Assembly (NCBI RefSeq): GCF_023053635.1
Contig: NC_086180.1
Span: forward strand, 88,761,447 to 88,825,446
DNA from: Elgaria multicarinata webbii
Taxonomy: Eukaryota > Chordata > Lepidosauria > Squamata > Anguidae
DNA length: 64,000 bases
Direction of reading: 5' to 3'
Positions 46,140 through 57,377 of this stretch are shown in pieces. Every line of letters begins with the position of its first letter. Within the stretch, counting starts at the first letter, position 1. The notes beneath the pieces are model-generated. The model was not told where the DNA came from, did not search any database, and saw nothing but the letters and a program-made list of their open reading frames with translations. The translations under genes and the position numbers were made by a program.

Positions 46140-46430
46140 TAATTCCTGAAATTGCTGTTTTAGGAAATCATGTTTCCTTAATAACAGGTTTGTTCACAAA
46201 GCAGATTGGGTACTGTAAATAACAAATATTTGGCAGTGAGTACAGTGTCATTAAGTTTATTTATTTGTTTCCAGATATGTATATATGTTTTAAGTGGAAT
46301 AATTAAATGTTAGAAAAATGCCTTGGGATGATAACTGTTTGGAATATGAATGTTTTAGTTGCCATCAAATATTCTAATTATTGACAATTGTTGGAATAGC
46401 AATAAAGTAATATACAAGATTGTACTTCAG
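46140..46430. promoter_or_regulatory. Candidate conserved non-coding element (weak)
   Basis: A unique-looking, AT-rich, repeat-free stretch with homeodomain-like TAATTA and CAATTG motifs (ATTCTAATTATTGACAATTG near 46370-46390). LDB2 introns would be expected to hold enhancers. This is appearance only, with no alignment behind it. Confidence 0.2.
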
Positions 46431-46766
46431 AGTATTGTAATGGAAGGCTGTGTCTAAAAAGTGACTTTTAAAACTTATTTCAACTTAGCTCCTTGGTACT
46501 AAAAAATAAAGTCAATTGACATTGAACTGGTTGTTTTTTTGTTATTTTTTCTATTTACGTTAATTTCAAAAATCCTTTCTACCCCAAATCTTCACATACT
46601 TTCAGTAACTGATGGTGTCCTCTGCCCTATTCTGAAATTATACTATATGAACTAGAAACCCATTTAGTTTAAAGAGTGAGTGTCTTAGAGGAACAAGTAA
46701 GCTCACCTTGAATTAGTGATAAATTTCCAACACAATTTCGCCTTTGAACATGAAAAACAAATCAGA

Positions 46767-46774
46767 TTTCTTTT

Positions 46775-46814
<40 letters not shown>

Positions 46815-46869
46815 TCCTTCCTTCCTTCCTTCCTTCCTTCTTTCTTTCCCTCTTTCCTTCCTTCCTTCT
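46767..46869. repeat. (TTTC)n/(TTCC)n microsatellite
   Basis: An about 100-bp pyrimidine-only tetranucleotide array, pure TTTC first and TTCC with TTTC later. Confidence 0.95.
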
Positions 46870-47131
46870 GGGTCCAGATATAGAATAAGTAGAGTGGATC
46901 TGGAATATATATTTATAAGCTTGTTTGCAATGAATTGACATTGATTTTACTCTGGCTATAGGATAGTCAATCAACCTTCCTCTTTATCCTTTTTGTTGTT
47001 ATTTTGTTGTTTTGTTGTTGTTTTGTTGTTATTCATGTAGAAATGTAAACATTCTGGAATTTTGAAGGCAGAGAGTTAAAAATGCTTATTACCAAACCTA
47101 AACTTACTTTTAAATAATAAAAGTAAATAAA

Positions 47132-47132
47132 C

Positions 47133-47173
<41 letters not shown>

Positions 47174-47190
47174 AATAATAATAATAATAA
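47132..47190. repeat. (ATT)n followed by (AAT)n microsatellite
   Basis: ATT units switch to AAT units, giving an imperfect palindrome that could form a hairpin. Confidence 0.93.
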
Positions 47191-50100
47191 TCCAAGTCAG
47201 AAGTTATTGATTATGGCAAGCTTGGAAAGGAGGAAGTATACAACTCAGAGGTTGTTCTAACATTGTATCAGTCTTCAGCATGTGATCAGCTTTCAAAGAT
47301 CCATTTAGTCAACCAATGTTGTTTTATCAAGAACCCCCAAAGCAGGGCATGAAGGCAACAACCCTTGCCCTGCTGCCCCTCCCAGTTGGTACTTGAAAGT
47401 ATCACTCCCTGGAGGTGCTGTTCAGCTATTATGCCTAATAACCATGAATGGTCCATGAATTTATCTAAACCCTTCTGGCCCGGTGGCCGTCATCACAGTT
47501 TTGTGGCTGTGAATTCCATACATGTATTATACACTTGGTGACTTCCAGACATGTTGGATTACAACTCCTATAATTCCCAACCAGCATGACCAATGGCCAG
47601 TGGAGAAGACTCGGTTGGAGAAGGCTCTCTCTCTCCTCAAACCATTCTTAATTTTATAAAGTCCATTAGTAACATTTTTCCTAAACTAAACCCACCCCAC
47701 CCCCACTCCCAAGCTGTTTAATCTTTCCTCCTAGCTGAGGTGTTAAAGCATTTCAGCACATGTACTTTGTCCGGATTTGAAGTGCTAATAAGTTTCCTCT
47801 TGCCCATCAAAGATCTGACTGGTTTTGTTATTGTGTGCACAGTGCCAGGTAGTTTTCTAAAGACTGGACTATTGCACACCCGACACCAGCTGTCTTGATT
47901 GTACAATATCTTGTGCAACAGGTTGCATCTTCTTTTTACATTTTTTTTCTTTTTTGACTGATTAAAGTCTGTTTATTAATTTGGAACATGTATCCATAGC
48001 TGCAAATGTGCAATTTAGAATTGAAAATCATAGAGATTTATTGCAGCCCTAGATGGCACACAAAGAACAGAATTCAGATTGTTTGAGGAATATTGTTTGA
48101 AAGTTTGAATCTTGTTTGCTTGTTTCTCCTTGCTTTGTCTGATTGCTCAGCAGCTTCCTTTCCAACATGATTACCTGTAGTAGACAAAACCTTACTAATT
48201 TGGTTCAGGTTGTTCCATTGTTTTGCTCATTCACTTAAGATTCCTGGGGTTGTGGGTAGTTTCTACCAAGTCTATACTTATAGTTTACACATTACCATAT
48301 TTTATTGTTTTAATCAATGAAGCTTTATTGATCTCATTTGGCCTGCGCCAACGAGAAATATATTTCCCTTTTATCTGAAAATGAGCAATTTGAAATGTTT
48401 CTAAATTCTTTCTGGCCACACACACGGAGCTGTTCTTTCTTTTTGTTTTTTAAAAAACAAATCTTAATGGCATTAAGATAGTGGTGTGTAGACTTCTTTG
48501 TAGTGGAGGTCTGCTTTTATCATTAGCAAGTTATACCTATTATTGAAGTAATTCCTTTGGAACCTAGTAAATAACCACACCATACCTGTGTTCTAATACT
48601 TTGAATCAGTGCACTAGGATTTTTTTTTAAAAAAATTGAACTTCGCCCCCCTTTCTGAATTTACGTTACATGTTAGTGCTTTTTGCACAGATGAAAACAC
48701 CACAGAGTTGTCTAGTCCAACATGATGCCCTCCAGATATCTTGAACTGCACATTACCCAGGCAGCATGCTGATTGGTGGATATGGGGGTTGTACCTGAGG
48801 GCCTTAGGTTGGGGAAGATGGGTTTAGTTGTACGACACATTGTGTGCAGGCCAGTCAGGTTCCAATAACAACATTTCTCAGATTTCTGTTTTGTTTAATG
48901 TCTTTCCATACAATTGGGGGGGGGGGGGCTTATGTAAAAAGTGTGTGTATGTGTGTGTTGTGCATAGTCTGTGTGTATTCTTGAAAATAAATGCTCTTGT
49001 TGGAATATTGCATTTTCTGAGTGCTCAGCCATCTTATTTTCTGACTAGAAAAGCACAATACTTTCTCTAGGTGATTGTACTCATTACTGCTGCAATTGCC
49101 AAGTGGAATGTGGTGACAGTCACCTGTTTGTTTTTTTGTTCATCACATCAACAGAGAGAGGTGGAAGAATGGACTAGAGTACTTCAGACTCCTGGTGGTG
49201 ATGCTGCTGTTGAACGTTATCCCATATTTTAAAAAAAGAAACCTCCCACAAACAGAAAACTTGCATGTCAGGCAAATGTTTTAGCTGAGCCCTTTGCCTC
49301 TGTTCTGCTTGTTCTCCATACCTGGCCCCCATCTGTATGACAACGGGATGGCTCCTCATTAAATATAAACCCGATTTTTCATTGATTCTAATGTAGGTAA
49401 AAAGCATCACACTGCAACAGCAACAGCAATTTATGTCCTGATTTATTTATTTTTTGGTAGTGCAGTTATAAATGCGCACATGCACATATGCACATATACA
49501 ATTATATGAAGCCTTGGAGTAGAGCTGAGGGAAGCTATAAATTTTATAAGTGGAGGTCCACATATTTATATCACAGACATAAATGGGAGCAGGGGGGGGG
49601 GGGAGAGAAAGGAACAAGGCAGCAGAGGAGGATGCGAGAGGGGGACTGAACGCGTCTCCTTCCTCTGACTGCCCGTTTCCCCCTCTTTGTTTTAAGAAGC
49701 TCTCTCTGCAGAGCTGTGTTTTCCAATGTCTTTGCGTTCAGGGCTCCTTCTGAAGTTGATCTACCATCCTGGTCAGGGGAGCACATGATTTGGGGCTAAG
49801 AATTCAACCGTGTCATAAGCAAAGTGCTTGAACTCCCTCCGCAAAGTCGATAGGTGGGAAATCAGCCAATCATGTCCTGCCCTCAAAGCTCCACCTACAT
49901 GTCAAAATGCAATTTAACTTCCCCACCGACACATAACTATAACACGGTGCAAATTTGGACATGATCTAAAAGTCGTGGTAAATCGCAAATGCGAGTATGT
50001 GCATTATCACGTTAAAAACCTAGCGCTACAGCGAATGGACGGCTGCGTCATGTGTCCTGAAATGCAAATATGCACGTTTAGGTCGGGGTAAACAAACTAT

Positions 50101-50334
50101 ATAGACAAGCCCCAGGTCCTCTGTTGGGCACCAGAACTTAGCATGAGTTGGGAGATCAAGATTCTCAAGATACTAATTTAACTGCCAGTGACACTATTTA
50201 GGAAAAGCCAAACAATCATCCCTCATGTATTTCAAAGCCATATCTAGTTATTATATTTGACCACTGTCAAACAGTTCTGCACACTGAATGGCCATTGTTA
50301 TGTTATGAACAATTAAATAGGCTTTGGTAATAAG

Positions 50335-50555
50335 TGTGCACGCAAAAAGTTTTAATTAGGTGGATACTGCTTATTTCTTTCTTATTGATGTTTTTAATTG
50401 CTGTGTTTAATTGCATTTGTGTTTTTAATCGGGTTTTAATTTACTTGTTTTTATGTTTTAATTATAATTTTGTATTGTATCTGTATTTTTTATTGTTTAC
50501 CACCTTGAGTACTATTTTTAGTGGAAGGGTGGGGTATAAATTTAATAAAATTAAA
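50335..50555 (+). mobile_element. LINE 3' end (probably L2-like)
   Basis: The T-rich, ORF-free sequence ends with TTTACCACCTTGAGTACTAT, a GGTGGGGTATAAATTTAATA signature and a short A-rich tail. This 'accaccttgag ... gggtataaat' ending is common to L2-like LINE tails. The rest of the element is unrecognisable. Confidence 0.5.
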
Positions 50556-52040
50556 ATTCAAAAAGGCCTGAATCGCCTTCCTTAAACAGCACAGTTGCTT
50601 CAAAACAGACTGACTTTGTTTTTTGTTGGCAACAATGTTATAGGTACGATTATATGTCCCAATTCCTGGAGTGGTGAAATGTTCTTTGGGTAGTGCACAG
50701 GGTTTAGTTTCTTTGGATGACAGATGAGACGATCTTATGGTGTCTTTGTAATGTTTCAGTTATTTACAGATATACAGCATAGTGGAAGTAAATACAATAC
50801 TATAAGCGAACAGCACAGCTACAAATCCTACATAAGGTCCCCAAAGAGAGCAACTGAACACACAGGTGTTTCTGCCTCTAATCTTCAAACTAAAAATTGG
50901 CTCCCAACTATACTTTTTCCACCTCTCATGAGCAAGACAGTGTGATCTTCCCAAACTCTGGTGCATTACATTCTAAGAACTAGTGAAAGATTCCCTGCTA
51001 TCTAGAAGCATTAACATTCTTTTGTTAAATCCCTGACTTCCATCAGTCAACAGTTTAGGAAATGGCGATAGATCCATTCACAGTAATCAAGACTCACAAC
51101 AGTATTATGAGATATAAAAAGAAACCAATGCTCTGAGAAAGTGCTTAGTTCCATGTGGCTGTTACTGTGAAGTTGCTGCCTGTTTTTCTGAATTTCTCCC
51201 AACAACCCAGAGAATGAATGATTTGTTCAGCTCTGCTGTTTTTTCAGTTTCTGCATGCAATTATTCAATACCCAAAGACTGCTGATAATTAAAAATAAAA
51301 CAAAATAAAAGTTGACATGTGATTATTGAAGTGTGGCGGTGGCCGCGTTGGGGGGGGGCGTTGGAACGATGAGAGAAAATTAGACAGAAATAAACAATTT
51401 CTTCTTGAGGTTTATACCTCCCTCCAAATATTCTGTTCAGGCCTCACTTACTTGGGTGATTACTTTGTTGACAAATTACTCCCGAGGATCAACAATTTCC
51501 TTGCTCACCCAATACGGGTACTTCAGCCGCAGTTTGAAGTTCTACCAATCGTGGCTTGCATTTGTAATAAAATATGTCAGATGCTTACAGCAGGCAAAAG
51601 TAGAGAGATTAAATAGGAACTTGGAAAAAAATATATTGATAGATTCACAGAAGCGTCTTATCAATTCATGGCCGTTCTGTGAGCAGGAAGAAGTGAAATC
51701 GATCAAGTATGCTAATGATTCTGAATTGGTTTTTGCTTAAATATACTCTGCAGCACCTGCTAAGCTGGGGCTAGCCGAAAGTTTTTCTGCCTGTCCTCCC
51801 GGACTGTGTGTTATCATTGCTGATTAACATTACAAGAAGACACCAAATAATCCAGAGTAATCTAGGATATTGTTTCTATTTTCCTTTTTAGTTTCAGTAA
51901 GTTGGTTTATTTAATAATCTATTTCTGTACTGGTTTTCTCATTATGCAAGGTGATATGCGTTACATCCAAAAATGGATGTAAAAAACACTATTGGATAAT
52001 AGAGACTAGATACCACAGATTCCTGGACACAGCTGCTAAC
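50556..52040. other. Intronic, nothing recognised
   Basis: No gene-like sequence or clear repeat up to the minisatellite. A short G run lies near 51349-51359. Confidence 0.4.
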
Positions 52041-54110
52041 AGATTAGAACCCCATTCTACCTATAAGCATAGATTAGAACCCCATTTCACCTGTAAGCAT
52101 AGATTAGAACCCCATTCTACCTATAAGCATAGATTAGAACCCCATTTCACCTGTAAGCATAGATTAGAACCCCATTCTACCTATAAGCATAGATTAGAAC
52201 CCCATTTCACCTGTAAGCATAGATTAGAACCCCATTTCACCTATAAGCATAGATTAGAACCCCATTTCACCTATAAGCATAGATTAGAACCCCATTTCAC
52301 CTATAAGCATAGATTAGAACCCCATTTCACCTATAAGCATAGATTAGAACCCCATTCTACCTATAAGCATAGATTAGAACCCCATTTCACCTGTAAGCAT
52401 AGATTAGAACCCCATTTCACCTGTAAGCATAGATTAGAACCCCATTCTACCTATAAGCATAGATTAGAACCCCATTTCACCTATAAGCATAGATTAGAAC
52501 CCCATTTCACCTGTAAGCATAGATTAGAACCCCATTCTACCTATAAGCATAGATTAGGACCCCATTTCACCTGTAAGCATAGATTAGAACCCCATTTCAC
52601 CTATAAGCATAGATTAGAACCCCATTTCACCTATAAGCATAGATTAGAACCCCATTTCACCTATAACCATAGATTAGAACCCCATTTCACCTGTAAGCAT
52701 AGATTAGAACCCCATTTCACCTATAAGCATAGATTAGAACCCCATTTTACCTATAAGCATAGATTAGAACCCCATTTCACCTATGAGCATAGATTAGAAC
52801 CCCATTTCACCTATAAGCATAGATTAGAACCCCATTTCACCTATAAGCATAGATTAGAACCCCATTCTACCTATAAGCATAGATTAGAACCCCATTTCAC
52901 CTGTAAGCATAGATTAGAACCCCATTTCACCTATAAGCATAGATTAGAACCCCATTTCACCTATAAGCATAGATTAGAACCCCATTCTACCTATAAGCAT
53001 AGATTAGAACCCCATTTCACCTATAAGCATAGATTAGAACCCCATTTCACCTATAAGCATAGATTAGAACCCCATTCTACCTATAAGCATAGATTAGAAC
53101 CCCATTTCACCTGTAAGCATAGATTAGAACCCCATTTCACCTGTAAGCATAGATTAGAACCCCATTCTACCTATAAGCATAGATTAGAACCCCATTTCAC
53201 CTATAAGCATAGATTAGAACCCCATTTCACCTGTAAGCATAGATTAGAACCCCATTCTACCTATAAGCATAGATTAGGACCCCATTTCACCTGTAAGCAT
53301 AGATTAGAACCCCATTTCACCTATAAGCATAGATTAGAACCCCATTTCACCTATAAGCATAGATTAGAACCCCATTTCACCTATAAGCATAGATTAGAAC
53401 CCCATTTCACCTGTAAGCATAGATTAGAACCCCATTTCACCTATAAGCATAGATTAGAACCCCATTTTACCTATAAGCATAGATTAGAACCCCATTTCAC
53501 CTATAAGCATAGATTAGAACCCCATTTCACCTATAAGCATAGATTAGAACCCCATTTCACCTATAAGCATAGATTAGAACCCCATTCTACCTATAAGCAT
53601 AGATTAGAACCCCATTTCACCTGTAAGCATAGATTAGAACCCCATTTCACCTGTAAGCATAGATTAGAACCCCATTCTACCTATAAGCATAGATTAGAAC
53701 CCCATTTCACCTATAAGCATAGATTAGAACCCCATTTCACCTGTAAGCATAGATTAGAACCCCATTCTACCTATAAGCATAGATTAGGACCCCATTTCAC
53801 CTGTAAGCATAGATTAGAACCCCATTTCACCTATAAGCATAGATTAGAACCCCATTTCACCTATAAGCATAGATTAGAACCCCATTTCACCTATAAGCAT
53901 AGATTAGAACCCCATTTCACCTGTAAGCATAGATTAGAACCCCATTTCACCTATAAGCATAGATTAGAACTCCATTTTACCTATAAGCATAGATTAGAAC
54001 CCCATTTCACCTATAAGCATAGATTAGAACCCCATTTCACCTATAAGCATAGATTAGAACCCCATTTTACCTATAAGCATAGATTAGAACCCCATTTCAC
54101 CTGTAAGCAT
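52041..54110. repeat. 30-bp minisatellite, 69 units, with 510-bp higher-order repeat
   Basis: Sixty-nine head-to-tail 30-bp units (AGATTAGAACCCCAT core, then TTCACC or TCTACC, then TATAAGCAT or TGTAAGCAT) run without indels. Three main unit types alternate. Units 11-27, 35-51 and 52-68 show the same order of 17 types, giving a 510-bp higher-order unit; 7 extra units lie between the first and second copies. Rare markers (AGATTAGGAC at 52551, 53271 and 53781; CCATTTTACC at 52741, 53461 and 53971) confirm the alignment. Because 30 is divisible by three, one of the six frames stays open, giving a 783-codon frame of a 10-residue repeat (HRLEPHFTYK). Confidence 0.98.
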
Positions 54111-55459
54111 GCAACGGAAAGCAGAAAAGTGCACTTTTCCCGCCAGGAGCATTGTTGGGCCAGGCACTCTTGGAATGTTGTCACAGGCAGTTACCTAAGG
54201 GCCGTGTTACCACCCCACCCCGATGATATGGAGCAACCTTCTCCAGCACAGTGCCCTCAAGATAGGACGGACTGTAACCCCCATCATTCCCAGCCAGAAT
54301 GAATAATGGGAGTGCACTGGGCTGGGAAAATCTGATCCAGACACACTGAAGTATAGTGATCCAAATGCAACAGGTATCTCGGAACAGTTGTGTAGAGAAA
54401 AGAATTTCAGCAGTACTTTTCTTACGCTTGCCTGCCAAGCTTCTTCTGCACCTACATCTCCTTCTCCTGCGCCACTAACAAAGCCGCGTTCTTCTTATGG
54501 CAGCCATTTTGTGGCGGTACACAGTTTTTGAATTGCCCCCAAAGTTGCCTTCTCCTGAGCTAAAAGCTCGCTGTTCAGTACTCAGCCTCTCACTCAGCCT
54601 CAACTTACTCTCCAGCTCTCCCTCCACAAGCTAGGGAGGTTCACATAGAATCCCTCATGTGTTAAAAGAACACGTAAGGGAGTTGCGGGGCTAGGCACTG
54701 TTAACCAGATTGCTGGGAGTTGTAATCCAAACGTCTAGAGGATATCAGGTTAGGGAAGGCTGCATGCAGATAGGATTCAACCCCCTCACAAAAGGAAATG
54801 AATTCTTGGCATAAACGTCTTCAAGATAACAATTTCAGCTAAGCATCAAATGCAATATTGTATTTGCAGGAAAAATTCAAGGACCGATTCTTGTTCCCTT
54901 AGACTGACCAAAGGGAAATGTGAACTGTGTTTATCAATAAATTAACTAAATGCTTTTTTATTTTTTGGAATTTCCCATCTAGCTTTGTCCATGTGGATGT
55001 TCAAAAGACATTTGGAAGGCTGTATTACTGTTTCGCACGGGCAAACGGTAATTTTTACAAGTGTCCTCGGCTGCTGTGCCTCGCTTTCTCAGTTTACAGC
55101 ACCCAGATATTTTTCAGTTTATTTCTCAAGCATCAGCTGCACTAGTTTGGTATTTAGCTGTAAGGGAAAAGGAGAAATTCAATTAAATTCATAACTGTTT
55201 AGAGTTTGGTTCAGACTGTTGACTGGCAGTATCTGTGGCTTGTTACTGGTGAATCTAAAAAATCAAGCTGATGGTTGCAGTAAGATTTTTGGAATGTATT
55301 ATTTTAATAGACCACCATGTCTTCCCTTTGCAGTTTACAGGGGAACATAAGCAACAAGCAAGTAAACAAACAAACAAACAAAAGGTCTCTGCCCCTATGA
55401 GTTTATGATCTCAAGTTTGACAATCCAATGAGTTACGGGGGAGCCAGGATTGCTCTATA
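54111..55459. other. Intronic; degraded foldback-family repeats
   Basis: Pieces at about 54230-54310 and 54690-54760 (CTGGGAGTTGTAATCCAAAC) belong to the foldback family. No gene-like sequence was seen. Confidence 0.4.
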
Positions 55460-55877
55460 TGGAATTCTGGTGCTGGTTATGACCTATAAAGCCCTATATG
55501 GCTCGGGTCCAGGTTATTTGAAAGAACGTCTTCTCCCTTATGAGCCTGCCCGTGCTTTGAGATCTTCTGGAGAAGCCCTTCTTCCAGTCCCGCCATCTTC
55601 ACAGGCGCACTTGGTGGGAACATGGGAGAGGGCCTTCTCGGTGGCTGCTCCAGTGCTCTGGAACTCTCTTCCCGGGAAGCTAGGCTGGCTCCCTCTTTGA
55701 TGGGCTTTCGGAAGCAGGCTAAAACTTGTTTGTTCCAGCAGGCCTTTGGAGAGTAATCTGGCCCTCCATCTATGTTAATGTCTTATAATTTTGTTGTGTA
55801 TTTTAAACGTTTATGGTTTTGTCCCCCACCCCCAATGTATGTTTTAAACTTTGTAAGGCCGCAGAAGGCGGGATACA

Positions 55878-55909
<32 letters not shown>

Positions 55910-55925
55910 TAATAATAATAATAAT
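55460..55925 (+). mobile_element. L2-like LINE, 3' end with tail
   Basis: MTYKALYGSGPGYLKERL, then PYEPARALRSSGEALLPVP and ERAFSVAAPVLWNSLPGK, match the C-terminal end of L2 ORF2. A frame break follows. The 3' end (AAGGCCGCAGAAGGCGGGAT) and an AATAATAAT tail complete it; the tail overlaps a microsatellite at about 55879-55926. Confidence 0.85.
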
Positions 55926-56845
55926 ACGTATGCCGCACTTCAACAGTTTCCAAGGTGACTTACAAAGAATTAAAATTACATTAAAAATAAATTAACATTG
56001 AAACAACACAGTTTAAAACAGCAGCATGAAATATATAAGAAAAGGAGCAGTACCTGCTCTCCAGAGCTCAGTCATGTCATGCTGATAGAAGAAAGCTTTC
56101 TGACTTGGTTAAACACATTTTTGTTGGGCCATCAAAATGATCCAAGTACAGAGTAGTTTGTGTTTAAACATTAAATTAACCAATTGATTAAATAACTCTG
56201 TATCTTGATATTTATGACATTTTAGGCTGTTTTAATTAAGATAATAGACAATTAATTTCTTTTGGAAATCATCCTAAGTACACAAGCCATTACACAGATA
56301 ATTTACAGTGAAAACATCACTGAATAATAAAGAATACCAGTTCCACAGAAAACTGCTCTGACTTCAAATTCCTATTTTTAATCTACAGCTAACAAACTGT
56401 TTTATTTCACGAATTCATTGGTTAATGCTTTTGACATTGGTGTTAATAGAGGAGAAAGGGTCTTCTATAAAGGGGTTGAAGTGTGTGTGTGGATTAGAAG
56501 TATAATCCAGTTATTCTATCAAAATGTTAGAATGGTTACTTCTTCCAGAGGTCTAGGTGTGTGTGAATGGGGCAGCAGCTGTCAATTTGCCTTCATTAAT
56601 TCATTAAAATATATAATATTTGCAACTCTACGCCGCCTATCAAGCTTTCAAGAAGTGGCCACGTAGCATTTCTGCTGAATAGCACACTTTGGGTTGCTCT
56701 GCCCCCGGCTCTCATAGTGGCAAGATAATGGATTTGTCAACAACATAACCAAGTCTGAGTGTTGCCAAACAGCCATTGTTCTGCTCCCTGGAGACTATTT
56801 TCGATCCACACAGTTTTCTTTAGTCCTGGCATCACCCCTCTGTAA

Positions 56846-56880
<35 letters not shown>

Positions 56881-57288
56881 ATGAATAAATACTAGTAGGC
56901 AGGCACCAAAGTGTCCAGTTGAAAGTCATTTGAACTGGGACCCTTAAACAATTGTGTCTCTAAATCTTGGTCCAGTTATAATTTGTGCCTATTATAGCAG
57001 GGGCTCAGAGGGAACCATAGTTTGGGGTGGGGGCAGCATAACATACTTGTCAAAGCGATATTTATCATTTTCACCCATGACTTAGTGCAATGATTTTCCA
57101 AGTTCCTAGACTTGTGGTAGTTTTTCACACACCTATGCCCCAGTCACAAAATTACTGTGTGTTGCAAAGGATTTTTGGTTGTGCTTTAAGGCACGCCCTC
57201 AATTCACGTAGGGCATTGATCATGCCTAGCAGGCTTTGCTGTTTGTTCCACGTAAATGTTGGGTTACCTAGTCCTCCTTAGATCACTT
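55926..57288. other. Intronic; possible conserved stretch and a microsatellite
   Basis: (AAAT)n lies at about 56846-56890. The AT-rich unique stretch at 56120-56420 is described separately. No exon-like sequence. Confidence 0.4.
56120..56420. promoter_or_regulatory. Candidate conserved non-coding element (weak)
   Basis: Repeat-free AT-rich sequence with clustered TTAATTA, CAATTGATTAA and ACAATTAATTTC motifs, like homeodomain-bound enhancers of developmental loci. A second similar stretch is at 56570-56650 (CAGCTGTCAATTTGCCTTCA). Unsupported by any alignment. Confidence 0.22.
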
Positions 57289-57371
57289 AGGAAAGGAACC
57301 TCTCGTGCAATCACTGAGTCGTTACTGACGCTTGGAGGGACGCCAGCTTTCGCTGACGTTTTCTTGGCAGG
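57289..57371 (-). mobile_element. tRNA-derived SINE, 3' half (split)
   Basis: The minus strand reads TGCCAAGAAAACGTCAGCGA and CAGTAACGACTCAGTGATTG, the 3' body of the SINE whose tRNA-like head is at 59712-59925. The halves are separated by the L2-like element at 57378-59711. The known read-through order (head, GGCAACGGCAAACC, GCCAAGAAAACG) supports one original copy. Confidence 0.78.
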
Positions 57372-57377
57372 CCTTAT

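Larger units (their letters stand above)
45298..50334. other. Intronic, microsatellites and degraded foldback repeats
   Basis: Degraded foldback-family pieces lie at about 45520-45640, 47530-47610 and 48718-48815. (TTTC)n/(TTCC)n is at 46767-46869 and (ATT)n/(AAT)n at 47132-47190. A G-homopolymer lies near 48914-48928. No exon-like sequence. Confidence 0.45.

Noticed and set aside
51951-54302. A CRISPR array or a coding gene at the 30-bp array
   Set aside because: There are no unique spacers; the units are continuous, so it is not CRISPR. The single open frame follows from the unit length, and unit variants mostly change residues.
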